Below are positions 49,981 to 60,576 of a stretch of 64,000 nt of DNA, in pieces. Numbering within the stretch: position 1 is the stretch's first letter; every line of letters starts with the position of its first letter. The DNA comes from Pyrocephalus nanus (Eukaryota > Chordata > Aves > Passeriformes > Tyrannidae). Made by a program: the position numbers and the translations under genes. Where the stretch lies: positions 6,996,709-7,060,708 of the forward strand of contig CM076263.1 of NCBI GenBank assembly GCA_038380795.1. Reading direction: 5' to 3'. Below the pieces are notes generated by a model. The model was not told the origin of the DNA. It saw only the letters and a program-made list of their open reading frames with translations, and made no database searches.

Positions 49981-52522
49981 CAAACCATACACAAACAAAA
50001 AACAGGGATAAATAATGTCCAAGAGTTAAGCTCCTCTTCTTAATGCAGGAGTGCTAGGATTGTCCCAGCCTTCTGACCACTGCGCAAAAAAACCTACTCT
50101 GCAGCCTAAACTTCTTTCTTTCCAACATCAAGGTGGCAAATGCAAGGTCTAAGCATTTATTTATCAAAATCATTGTAGATATTTTCTTCACTGGGAGGCT
50201 CAGTACTTTAGGCTGAAATCATCCATCACAACCAGGGAAAGGGAAAAAAAAGGTTTTTCACCTTCATGGATTTCCCCCCTCCCTTCATCTCACCTTATTC
50301 ATGTTTAAATGGGTAGAAATTCATCTTTTTCTCCAAAGATCCAGCTGGTTGCAACATACTCTGTGCTTAAACAAGCTGCCTGCATTGGAAGCATTTTTCA
50401 GGCTCTGTGTCTCTCTCTCTCTCTCCCCCTCCTCATCCCCCTGGGCCCTGATTGACGTCTCATCTCATTTTTATTTTTGACACCTCAAAAAAACAGCTTA
50501 AAAGAATAGCCCCTATTTGTAAAAGAAAAGCAACTTTTCTCAAAGACAAAACAGGCTTCTCACTAGGAGGTGTTCACACTCCCCAGTAAATGCTCTTTGC
50601 TACCAGCCTTGGCAGGGTGGACTGTGCGTATGTGTGTGTGCAGCTACAGTCCTTGCATGCAACGTATGCTTGAGCACATCCCCATGTTTGTATCCTGTGT
50701 AATGTTTAATTCTGCCTTTCCTTGAAGCTGATATGGAAAAGCAAACACACAGCACGTTGCATGGCTGACTACTCTGCAGCTCAGAGAGCAGAGTGTCTCT
50801 TTTATGGTAACAGCTTTGATAAAGCTGCCAGCAGCTTCTCCTGTAGCATCCGTTATTGTACCTGTGTCCTTAGAGCATGAGTTTTCAGGACAGGTCACCC
50901 CAAATGTGCTCAGATTGTATGACAAACCCACTCTGAACTGGGAAACATGAGGTTTTCTCAGTTCACTTCAGCTACAGAGTGAGCAGAAACCACTGAAGGA
51001 TGTGGGTTTATGCTGACAAGCCTGACGGTGCAATGGGACCACTGAGGCTTCAGCTGTCTCTATGGGGAGAGCAAGGCAGAGCAAAGCCACTGTTTTTACT
51101 TCAGCAGCCATGAAATGGAGCCTGTAGACTTGATCAGTTATAAGAGGTGATTGTATCCACATTTATTGCACTAGGAGGGAAATTATCTCTCAGCAAGGGA
51201 AAAACTGGAAAAAAGTAGGATTGGCATCCTTCTCTAAGGGAACATAGGAGGTGCTTTGAGAAATGAGGCCACAGCAAAGCACCTCTATTCCCATCTTTCC
51301 CCATGCCTGCTTCTGTTTTGAAGGGTTAGTCAACCTTTTCACCTTTGAGGTGAGATTGCCTTCCTTATATTTGCCTTCCTTCAGGTCCTGGAGAAAGGAG
51401 TCTTGAGAGCCTTACAGCTTCTCACAACAAACAAGTTCTTCTTTACAGATCTGGGCCTATACAGGGTTTTAAAGGTCTGCATGGAGCAGGGAGGCTTTGA
51501 TTCCCTTAGATCCACATAAACAAGTGTTATATTTCTTCATCAGTTCCCAATCTACTACCTCTAAAAGAGGTGTTGGGATTGGAACAGTGATATTCAGACA
51601 TGCCAGGCTTCCTCATGCTGACAGAAGTTCCCTGTGTCATCCCTTCATTGGTACACAGTGTAGCACAGGGTCTGATGAGCTATTAACATGTCAGCAGAGA
51701 CAGACAAATCACTGTCTGAATCAAATACCAGGACTCTCCAAGACATGAAGAAGCAACAATAAATACACCTTCTCCATCTTTGATCTCAGATGATTACAAA
51801 CAATGACGCTTCCAACTTTGTAGAAAGCAATATTCATAGCTCCAGTGAAACAGCTCAGTGCCTAATTCCTTGGCACAGCCTACAGCCTATAACCATAAGC
51901 GTGTGGCCGTTACAGACATGGCACTTTTGGGAAAGCTGAAATAGTTTACGCATTTTCCAGAGCCAAATTCCAATTTCAGAGGTCCATTATGCCTATCTAC
52001 ATACCCATTCAGCATCACACAACCACAGCAACTGGCTACGAAGTCCCACATTGCACCCTCCCCTAAACACTTGGTTATGGTGGTGCAAACTCCCACATAA
52101 GGAACTGAGTTTTTGGGCAAGAGTGGTTAATGGTGGCAGAACAGAGCACCCAATGCATAGATAGCAAAGTTACCTACATCTTCTCTGCTTTCCTCCAGTG
52201 CAAATCTGCACAAATTCCTGTGATCCCAGATGCCCGAATGAGGAACATCAGGTTAGATGGAGCTAACTGAGCTGACTTTCCTAACAAGGAGAAGAGGTGG
52301 AACCTCAGACATCCATATACTAATCGTTATCAAATGTATACCTTTAATGGGACATTTCAGGGGATTTTACACTTTTCTTTGAGGCATTGATCTCTGCTGG
52401 ATACATAATAATGCTGGATCAGAAAGCCTGAAAGTCTTTGTGGTATACATCTCTCTGCTTATTTCAGCTAAAATGATATGAATCCCCAGAACATTAGAGA
52501 GTGATCTCTAGAGTGAGTCTGT
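49981..52522. other. Unassigned non-coding stretch
   Basis: Holds a small (TC)n microsatellite (50409-50425) and a GTGTGTGTGC string at about 50630. Open frames stay at or below 95 codons without domains. No transposon recognised. Confidence 0.5.
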
Positions 52523-52560
52523 CTTTTTCTTTCTTTTTTTTTTTTTTTTTTCTTTTCCTT
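52523..52560. repeat. T-rich homopolymer tract
   Basis: An interrupted T tract with one continuous stretch of about 18 T (52534-52551), flanked by TTTCTTTC and TCTTTTCC. Confidence 0.9.
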
Positions 52561-52853
52561 TTGGGTCAACCCAAAATGTATTTTTTACATGAAATATACC
52601 AAGCCATTTGTGCTCTTTTAGAATTCAGGTCAAATTTTAAATGAAAATTTAAATATAACTTTGAAAAAAGAAGTCACCAACAGTTGTGCTTTGATGCAAG
52701 ATCTAATATTTGCTCCAAAAAGGGCAATATTTTCAGTTAAGACTTGTAAGTGTTCCTTGATCCAAAATCACACATGATTTAAATTTTGACACCAAGTTCT
52801 CGTCTCCATTGAATGCAGTAATGGGAAAAAAAAATCCACAAATTCTCAGCCAG

Positions 52854-52912
52854 CCATATGCCATATGTCCTTGGGTTTGCATATCTTGCTAATTTGCATA
52901 TCTTGCATATCT
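52854..52912. repeat. CATATG / TTGCATATCTT short repeat cluster
   Basis: CCATATG occurs twice in tandem (about 52855-52867). TTGCATATCTTGC and two shortened copies (TTGCATATC) then follow within 40 bp. The cluster could be slippage, or a group of ATGCATAT-like POU sites. Confidence 0.7.
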
Positions 52913-53189
52913 TACTCTTACTGTACCATGATTACTCCACAGTATTCTCAGACCTAGACTTCCACCCCCATCTGAACATTCTGATAAACCATGTCCACTG
53001 AGGTGTGCTGGCTATTTTGCATGCAGATCTGAGGATATATGCAGCAATCATGGTAAACTCTTCACAACAACTCTGTTTAATAACCTAATATTAGGGTGTA
53101 ATTTTCAGCTGGTGTAATTCTTGGCATAACCTTTAAGTGTGCAAAATTTCCACCTATTCAAATCAGATTAAGATCTTGACCCTGAATCT

Positions 53190-53640
53190 GGTTTAACTGC
53201 TTGGTCATTAAATTAGGCGCTTTCCAGTGGGGATGCGATTCTATATGCGGTACTAATGCCTATTCACTCATATAGGCCACCCGAGATCGCTGACTTCAAA
53301 AGGCTCCTCATGCAAACAGCACTGTGAAATGCCCAAATTGCACTCTGTAAATTCTGTAAACTGAGAGCAAGTGGCTTTGTTTAGTCCACGAGGAAGTGTA
53401 CAAAAATCCTATTTGCTGACGTGCAAAGGCTTTGTAAGGCAGAGCCCCCAGCCTGAAATCGCTTGATTTGTGGATCCTTGCGATTAAGTTGAACTGAATG
53501 ACATGCAAAGCTGGCAATTGAGATAAAGAATCACTCCAGGCTAAGGAAGGGAGGCAGCTAAGATCTGAAAACAAAGGATGTTAATCTCACGCTCATCATC
53601 TTTAAACAGCGCACGTTAAAGGAGCAGGTAAAGCTCAGCC
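53190..53640. promoter_or_regulatory. Strong candidate conserved non-coding element
   Basis: About a dozen CpGs survive in 450 bp of otherwise AT-rich DNA (AGGCGC, ATGCGATT, ATGCGGTA, CCCGAGATCGC, CCACGAGG, TTGCGATT, CAGCGCACG). The block also holds CATGCAAAC, a CRE-like TGACGTGC (53417-53424), ATCGCTTGATTTG, AACAAAGG (SOX/TCF-like) and TTAATC motifs. A TAAAC-rich end leads into a GC-richer segment. No open frame longer than 90 codons and no repeat signature. Inferred from composition. Confidence 0.4.
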
Positions 53641-54040
53641 GATGCCTTCAGATTACTGGACGGGATGTTGTCTTTTGTCTTCGCAAAACTCATTTTGATC
53701 CAGATGCTGACAATTCTCCCCCCTCCTTCCCTTCCCCACTTCCATCCCCTCAGGCGGAACATCTCATCCCAGCGGAGCCTCTGCCTCAGCTCCGCTCCTC
53801 GGCTCACAGGCAGGAGAGAAATCCTATCCACATCACGGAAAGTTTTCTCACAGTTTCCAGCCTCTCCCAGGAGCGCGGCTTCTTTGTCTCTCTGCCCCTT
53901 TGCCTGCCTGGGCTCAGGGGGTCCTGCCCAGACAGCATTTTGCAGACAAACACGACACATTGCTGTAGGACATGTGGCTAATCTGTCTGTCAAAATCCAG
54001 AAACAGCCGCATAAAAACAAAGACATTTGTCCAAAGTAGG
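53641..54040. other. GC-richer segment open on both strands
   Basis: Pyrimidine-rich (CCCCCCTCCTTCCCTTCCCC at about 53718-53737), then moderately CpG-containing. Overlapping frames of 124 codons (plus, 53665-54039) and 136 codons (minus, 53616-54026) both lack domains. Frames open on both strands usually reflect composition rather than coding. It may be the flank of the CNE-like block, or a non-coding exon or promoter. Confidence 0.35.
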
Positions 54041-54419
54041 TGTGGGCAGGCTGGAGTTGAATCCCATTCCTAGAGTTAGGCGAGACTTATTTCTCAAAGA
54101 CACCTGAAATTGTGCTGCAGGCTTGTACTTCTGCATCCCTATCCAATACCCAGAATCTCAAGATCCAACACTCAGCATAGCCTGTCACAGGTGGTCACAG
54201 AAGTCTGTGGACGACAAATATTGTCCTTGTGCAAATTACACCATGGTAGGGTCTGGCAGCATCTAGCCACAGCAGAGAATCAGCAAAGGGAGATGCATTT
54301 AAACTGTATTGGAAACATTAGAAACATTCCAGCACTGCAGGATAAAAACTGCTCCAAGATTGCAAGTTCGGCATTTTAGGGATCAGTGGGAGATTTCTCT
54401 GGAGATTAAGAGCAATTGA

Positions 54420-54660
54420 AAAGATCGACTTCCTCTCTATAGAGAAGTTTTAATAAGGCTGAAAATAAAATGCTGTCTCCCTCAGCCTTCCTGGCAGAGG
54501 AGATCCAACGCGCCCCCCTGTTGTTTCAATAATTCAAACTTCAGCTTTCGCCAGCCAAATAGGCCTGAAATTCACCTGCGAAGGTTCAGGAGGCTAAGTG
54601 GGATTCGGAACAAACTCCTCTTGTTTCCAAACTCATGTATAATGCAGTGAGGAACTTTGC
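54420..54660. promoter_or_regulatory. Candidate conserved non-coding element
   Basis: CpGs survive in CCAACGCGCCCC (about 54506-54517), CTTTCGCC, CTGCGAAGG and ATTCGGAAC. AT motifs include TTTAATAAGG, TCAATAATTCAAA and TGTATAATGC. TTTCAATAATTCAAACTT is partly palindromic. No coding potential. Inferred from composition. Confidence 0.3.
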
Positions 54661-55283
54661 TCAAAGCTAAGCTTTGGGTTGCTGTTATATTTAAAATGCT
54701 CCAAAAGGAAGAGCAGGAGGCAAATGGATAATACCACATGGGAAGCAGCAGAGTGGGAGGGGAAGGGAAGGAGCACAGCCACCAACTTATGATAAGCTGA
54801 CATTCATCTGTAGCTGGGCAGCACCTAAATCTGCCTCTTCTCCTCTCCTAAAATTAAGATCGTTGTGCTGTCCAAAAACAGAGAAGAGATCTGAGTCCAC
54901 CAGCAGAAAACGAGATAAATAGACAAGGCAAGAACAAAAAGAAGAAAGAAAGAACACAGTGAGGAAGGTTGTTTCATTAGGCAGAGGAAACTGAAGCTGA
55001 ACACAAGCATTGCAAGCCTATCATTTTGTTTACACAGACGAAGACAAAAAGGTGTGTTGAAGTCAAGCCCTCCATCTGTCAGTGCTGTCGGTGTGCTGGA
55101 GAGCCCTGGGGCTGGCATTGGGGTGACCTAGGTCCTCCTGGCATAAGGCATTTGCCAAAGTGTGACCATAAAGCCCCACAGCCAGGTGGTATTGGGCTGG
55201 CAGTGCCACTGGATGCCCTGACAGGGTGGAAATTTCAGCTTCAACAAGCTTTGTTTCACAAAGAATATACCACATATTTGGGT
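54661..55283. other. Unassigned non-coding stretch
   Basis: No repeat recognised. The minus-strand frame 54825-55118 (97 codons) has a run of hydrophobic residues but no other support. Confidence 0.45.
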
Positions 55284-55304
55284 GTTTTGTTTTGTTTTGT
55301 TTTG

Positions 55305-55335
<31 letters not shown>
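55284..55335. repeat. (GTTTT)n pentanucleotide microsatellite
   Basis: About ten uninterrupted GTTTT units followed by a short T run. It could be the decayed tail of a minus-strand retroposon (CAAAA units), but no body is recognisable to its right. Minus- and plus-strand frames through it encode KQNKT or FCFVL repeats and are artefacts. Confidence 0.95.
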
Positions 55336-55559
55336 CACAAATCCCACGCAGTAGACTGGGAGCAGGTCCCATCTAAATTCACTTCCCTGCTCGCTGGGAT
55401 GGGTGACTCACCCTGTTTGTCTTAAAACCCTATCCTCAGACGGTAAACAGATTTCTGGAAACCTACAGCTATTGCCTATAAGCAGAATAGACACATAGAC
55501 ACAAGTTTTGGGTACCTAATATTGATTGAGCTAAATCCATGACAGAGGTGTGACTCTTG

Positions 55560-55650
55560 GGGATGGTTTTGTGCAGGGCTAAGGGTTGGACTCGATGACC
55601 CTTGTGGGTCCCTTCCAACTCAGAAAATTCTGGATTCTGTGATTCTGTGA
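55560..55650 (+). mobile_element. Short CR1 LINE 3' end (plus strand)
   Basis: Contains 'agggttggactcgatgaccc', 'gggtcccttccaactcag' and the terminal 'ttctgtgattctgtga' units. It has the best preserved 3' terminus of the CR1 copies here, suggesting it is younger than the one at 28040. Only about 90 bp remain, a severe 5' truncation. Confidence 0.92.
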
Positions 55651-56066
55651 ATCAGTTTTTTATGTCTACTTCATTGTTTCACTGAGGAAATATATGCAAT
55701 GGTTTTGTCTAATCATGAATTCCAGTGCTGATCAGAGATCTTTTCTCTTTCCTTCCTTCCCTTCTCTCTTTAATTACCTCACTTTTGCCAAGATGTTTGT
55801 TGTTGGTTTTTTTATTTCAAGTATCTAATTTTTTGCGGCTTTCTGGGACTGGAATAACTGAAGTGCACTGTGATTCATTTGCAAAAGTAAATATTTAACT
55901 ACTAAAGGGCACCCTGTTTTTCTAGATCCCCATGTTCTTTCTAGCTCTATTCATACTATATACTCTATGTTATACCATATATATATGCTGATCAGCATAT
56001 TTATTTATATTTATATATATATTAGTTTTTTTATATGTCTATATAAAGACACTGAGGTGTGTGTGT
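55651..56066. other. AT-rich spacer between two CR1 copies, with an 18-bp palindrome
   Basis: The perfect palindrome ATATGCTGATCAGCATAT lies at 55983-56000 in a TATA-rich section (55970-56045). A small TTCC cluster sits at about 55750-55770. No gene. Confidence 0.7.
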
Positions 56067-56512
56067 CCACAGGAGAACAATGAAGTTGGTGAATGGTCTA
56101 GAGGACAAGTCTGATAAGGAGCAGCTGAGGGAGCTGGAGATGTTTAAACCAGAGAAAAGGAGGCTCGGGGGGGACCTTATCATACTCTAGAATTACCTGA
56201 AAAGAGAGTTGTAGCCAGGTGGGGGTTGGTCTCTTCTCCCAGGTAACAAGTGATGGGACAAAAGGAAATCAGGCTCAAACTTCAGGAGAGGTTTAGGCTA
56301 GACATGAGGAAAAAAGTTCTTCACTGAAAGGGTGGTCAGGCACTGGAACAGGCTGTCCAGGGCCGTGGTGGAATCACCACCCCTGGAAGTGTCCAAAAGA
56401 CATGTGGATGTGGTACTTAGACACATGGTTTAGTGGTGGACTTCACAGTGCTGGGTTAGTGGTTGGACTCAATGATCTTAGAGGTCTTTCCCGACCTTTA
56501 TGAGTCTATGAC
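56067..56512 (+). mobile_element. CR1 LINE 3' fragment (plus strand, ~450 bp)
   Basis: Landmarks in order: 'ggtctagaggacaagtctga', 'gagcagctgagggagctgg', 'accagagaaaaggaggctcg', 'ttctcccaggtaacaagtga', 'aggttta' plus 'gctagacatgaggaaaaa', 'caggcactggaacaggctgt', 'cctggaagtgtccaaaagac', 'ggttggactcaatgatctta', then 'atgagtctatga'. It covers the reverse-transcriptase C-terminal coding remnant plus the 3' UTR. Frame-disrupting changes leave no long open frame. Confidence 0.93.
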
Positions 56513-57019
56513 ATTTTCTTGTCACAGAAGTATAAAGTGACATTAAAAAAGGTAAATATTACAAAATTTTCTTTGAAAATGTTTGGCAATGCCAATATGA
56601 GGTCGATCCAGGTGTAGTTCTTCTTAATTGTATTTCTATTTCATTATTTCATTACTCACTGTATGATTGCTTAATTACATGGGGGATTTTGAGGGCTACT
56701 AAAACTGAGTGAATCAACCTGGTGTGTTCATTCTGAAAAGCACAGGCATCTCAGGTTGTGCTGGACACCATTTCCCAAATCAAAACAGTAATTACTTTTT
56801 AAAATTATTCTATTATTGATACCTTGAAGGCTGCAGTACATCAAAGTTGCAATCTCTGCAGTTCTAGGGACCAAGATCAGCTGGATGGGCTTTGAGTTAT
56901 GTTTGCCTCCTTTGCACCAGGCTATTTGTTGTTACTCTGGTTGGTTGTTTTGAATGTTGACTATATTTACAACTTTATTAAGTGTATCAGGGAATGAGAA
57001 TTAAAAATTGAATTTCAAA
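56513..57019. other. Unassigned non-coding stretch
   Basis: AT-rich, with no gene or repeat recognised. CNE-like composition begins towards the right end. Confidence 0.5.
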
Positions 57020-57430
57020 ATATACAGGAGCTAAAAGCTGAAGACATGCTGCAGAACTAAGTTTGGTGGTAACTTGTGAGAAGTAGGACTGTTGCATTTA
57101 TGTTTCTTGATGAAACTGTTTCCTGCAACATTTGCTGCATTACAGTTAATGGAATTTATGAGAACAGCTTGTAATTCTCCAAAACTACCTGGTGCGGTCA
57201 TTTCAGCCAGCGCAATGTGAATTATGCAATAAGCCATCGCCTTAATTAAAACAAATTGCATTTACTGTATCAGTCCGTACTATGAATCATTCCCTAGGGC
57301 CCCTCTTCAAGGTTTGCGCTTGGCCTATTCTTGAGAAATGTTGACAGCAGCCTCTATTACCAAAAACATTTTTGAGCATTTTGTTCTAATATCCTTCTCC
57401 ACAATCCAGCCTTTGAGCTCACTGCCCTGA
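57020..57430. promoter_or_regulatory. Candidate conserved non-coding element
   Basis: CpGs survive in GTGCGGTC, CAGCGCAAT, CATCGCC, GTCCGTAC and TTTGCGCTT. They lie close to AATTATGCAATAAG, CCTTAATTAAAAC and AAATTGCATTTA motifs (homeobox, C/EBP and POU-like). The minus-strand 76-codon frame across it has no domain. The pattern is typical of vertebrate developmental enhancers. Inference only. Confidence 0.35.
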
Positions 57431-58179
57431 TACACAAAACAAATTTTATCCAAAAAGCAAGGCAGAAATCATGTGAAGAAGACAGAATATCTCATTTTCC
57501 CTTTCTCTTGCAGCACGCACTTTGGTAGACTGTGGCAGTGGAAGATAAAGTTTATTAATTGAAATAACGATAATAATAAAAGCCAAAAAGGGAAAGCTGC
57601 AGACTAATTGTTTTCATCCAAAGTTAGGAGTCACATGGGATTCCTCACACTCCCTACTATAATTAGACTGAACAACAAGACAACCAGATTATTAGTCCTC
57701 TGTGTATCTCCAGTTTAATAAAGAGAATGACCATTGGATATTTATATTCATTTGAGCTCAAAGCAGCTTAAAACTCAGTGCTAAATACAGTGTATCATAC
57801 TGCAGGGTGAAGTAACTCGCCTTTTAGGGAGAAAACATCATCATCTCTGTGACCTCTGATGTGGGGCGAAAGATTTTTGCTTCATTCAGTTTGGATCAGG
57901 CTGCTGAGACCATTCAGCTCTACCTAATGCTTAAGCCAGTGTGTTTGCCCAGGTTTCCTTGCTTTGAAAATTGAAATAGAGTAGTTAAGTTCTTTGCTCA
58001 AAATGGGTATAGTTAAGAGTTCCCTGAGTTAGAATATTAGACTCAAAGTGGTAATTTCTGCATTTAGCTGTGCTAGAAAGGTACTATTGCAAGTCTGAAG
58101 GAGGTGTTCTTTAAGACAGCTCTGCATAGGTTAAAATGCACAGGGGAATCCTAACAGAAGGCTAATGCAAATTTAAAAA
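57431..58179. other. Unassigned AT-rich stretch
   Basis: No repeat or gene. An AACGATAATAATAAAAG-type stretch and TTTAATAAAG motifs at 57560-57725 could belong to a broader CNE cluster. Confidence 0.4.
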
Positions 58180-58640
58180 TCCCGAGCAGGATTTCATAGC
58201 CCCTTTTGCCGGAGTTGCTTAACTCTCACTAATTTGGGGGATCCTGTAGGTGGAGCTGCTTTTGCAAAATTTATGAGGAAAGTGAACCATTTATATCTAA
58301 CACTGTTTGGCAACTCCAGTTACTTTGAAATTGCTGAAACCTCATCATGAACAACTGGGTCATTGAACATAAAATAAGACCCTGGAGCCTGATTGGAAAG
58401 CCATTAAAACCATTGAAAAGGGACCCACCGGCTGGAGCCAACATCGGAGCAGACCCGCAGAGAATAATCTAAACTGAGTCTGTCTCCATATTTATTTTCC
58501 TCTTGATATATACCTAAAAGAAGCCCAGGTAGATTTGCAGCAGCCTTAATATCTATCTGTTTGTTGTGAAGATTATTTAACTTTACATTAAAGCAGGTGT
58601 CCATCTCACCCAGCAGGCTCACACTGTTGTTATTTAGGTC
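58180..58640. promoter_or_regulatory. Candidate conserved non-coding element
   Basis: Contains TTTTGCCGGAG, CACCGGCTGG, ACATCGGAGC and ACCCGCAG, with TTGGCAACTCCAG (NF1-like half sites), CATTAAAACCATTG and TTATTTAACTTTAC. CpGs and AT-rich motifs are denser than in the flanks. No coding potential beyond a 72-codon minus-strand frame. Inferred from composition. Confidence 0.3.
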
Positions 58641-59614
58641 TTACGATGAAAGCCTCTGTCACACAAACAAACAAACATATCCAAGGAGCAGGTTTAAGCA
58701 CTGAGAAGAAAACAAGACAGTGCTTATTTTCTTTCCCTGAAAAGAAAAGTAGACACAATTGGAAGCAGCATATGCCCAGACTGTGACTCCTGTTCCTCAG
58801 CCAAAACAAAGTCTGAAAATAATTGGCATCAATAAGTATTATCAAGGACCATCTGGAACACACACGTACTGAAAAGTGAGAAAATACCTTCAGAACAGTG
58901 GATAAATACCTTAGTTCTGATTCTCATAGATTTGTTGCATGGCTAAGACCATTTGGCTTATGAATTCAAAAGGCATTTATTGATGCTGTAGTAAGGGCCC
59001 ACTGCACAAAGCTCAGGAAATTCAAAATGCTGAAGCCAGAAAAAAAGGTCCTTCAACCTCCAATAAATATAAGTACATTTTCCATCTCTTACTATGAGGC
59101 TTGCACTGCTTCTGAGCAATTTACAATTTCCCACTGTCTTTTTTTTTCTTTGCCTAAATTTAATGAAAATTAAGAGCTGTCTCATGGATCCTGTAGTCAA
59201 TGTAATTTTTTTGTGCTACAGGATGCTCAAATTACATACCTACTTTTTCATGTTCAAAAATAGTTTTGGTTTGGGTTCTTTCCTGAAGTTTTGATAACTC
59301 CAAAAGAGCTGTGGAGATTAACTTCCAACTTTCTAAATAAATTCACTGCTGGCCTGTTAATAAGAAAGCATGAGAAAATTCCAACCCTCAGAGGTAATTT
59401 TGGGGGAAAGTTATAAACCACTGAAAACAGCAGCTTATAATGAAAGTGTCATCTCAACCATAAAAGGTACCTCAATGCACTGAACAGGCACCGTAAAACA
59501 TGATTGAAAGGGAGTTTAGAGATATTGCTAATGGCTCCGACATAAGGAGTGTAGCCATAAAAGATGAAAAGATGCCTGGCTAAAACTGCCCACCACAAGT
59601 CTTTGAAGAGCATC
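58641..59614. other. Unassigned non-coding stretch
   Basis: No recognisable repeat or gene. Frames are at most 80 codons and rich in Lys, Phe and Ile, as expected of AT-rich non-coding DNA. Confidence 0.5.
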
Positions 59615-59857
59615 TAACTACCCAGGCATGCCAGGGACGTGCGATTGCTAACGGAGCTGGTCATGCAGATCTGCTCAGACAGAGAGACCTTCAAACACTT
59701 CACGCTTTTACTTCCTCTCAAAGTAATGCAGCTGTTCAGCAGAGAGGCAGCTCGTGTCCCCAGGCTCATCTTGGGGGCACTGGATGGCGTTTGGAGGATG
59801 GGGATGGCCACAGTGAGGCTGGACTGTGGCACTCAGCCTCTGACTCTGGAGGAGTAA
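59615..59857 (+). other. Coding-like segment: possible exon or retro-pseudogene remnant
   Basis: The plus frame from the stop at 59615-59617 to the TAA near 59855 reads through about 79 codons with codon choice that looks like vertebrate coding sequence (CTG, ATC, TTC, GAG, GCC). The residue pattern is alternating hydrophobic-charged (TELVMQICSDRETFKHF..., RVPRLILGALDG). CpGs are retained (GGGACGTGCG, CTAACGG, CACGCTT, CTCGTG, GGCGTT). An acceptor-like CTAACTACCCAG (59614-59625) precedes it but lacks a polypyrimidine tract. A GTAATG donor-like site sits at 59854. No ATG with good context opens the frame. I do not recognise the protein. Alternatives are a CNE with chance openness, or a last-exon retrocopy. 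Confidence 0.2.
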
Positions 59858-60106
59858 TGTAGCCTGTGGTTAGAAACTCACAATGTCTCTTTCTGTCTCA
59901 GAAATTGACTTTCTGGGTTAAAATAGTTTTGTACCATTATCATGAAATTGTGTCATTTCAGTTGGAATGGAACTCTGGAGAACATACAGTCTAGCCTCCT
60001 GCTCACAGCAGGCAAACTTCAAAGTTAGTTTTGAAGTAGTTCTGCTATTCCTATTTAAGCCAGGTGATCTAAAGTTTAATTAATATGTGCAAAATACTTC
60101 AACAAG

Positions 60107-60132
60107 CTGAAAGTCATTTCATGGACTTTCAG
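60107..60132. repeat. Perfect 9-bp hairpin
   Basis: CTGAAAGTC (60107-60115), loop ATTTCATG, then GACTTTCAG (60124-60132). It is followed by plain sequence with no U run, so it is not a terminator. No evident function. Confidence 0.85.
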
Positions 60133-60576
60133 AGTTTGCATTTGGCCATGCTTATTTTGCAGCATGGTCCTTATGATATCTTTAGTGAAACGGGTGTTGG
60201 TCTGTGCTGAGATTCAGTCAGGAGGACTGTTTGGTTAAATTTATCCTACCCTTCAGGGAGCAAATTCTGACTAGGAGCTATATTTTGAATATCTGTAGGT
60301 CAAGGTTATGCATGACCATGACTATGCATTTTATTTAGGCCATTTCAAAAAGTGGATTGTAAGGTAAAGCTGCTGTGTATGAGGAAGAATTCTTTTTTTT
60401 TTTTTAATCACTGGTCAACAGCTGAAATAAAAACCCTAAGGGGAGCTGTGTTTTGAGGGAAAACTGCTAACTACTCTTACTTCAATGCTTTCTGCCTGAG
60501 ACCCCTCTGCTTCTTGTTCTTACTGACTCTATGTTAGACGTATGAAAAACAATGAATGCTTCTTAGGGGTTTAAAG

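Noticed and set aside
53616..54039. Overlapping frames of 136 (minus) and 124 (plus) codons
   Set aside because: Open on both strands in a GC-richer segment. No domain in either and no splice structure.
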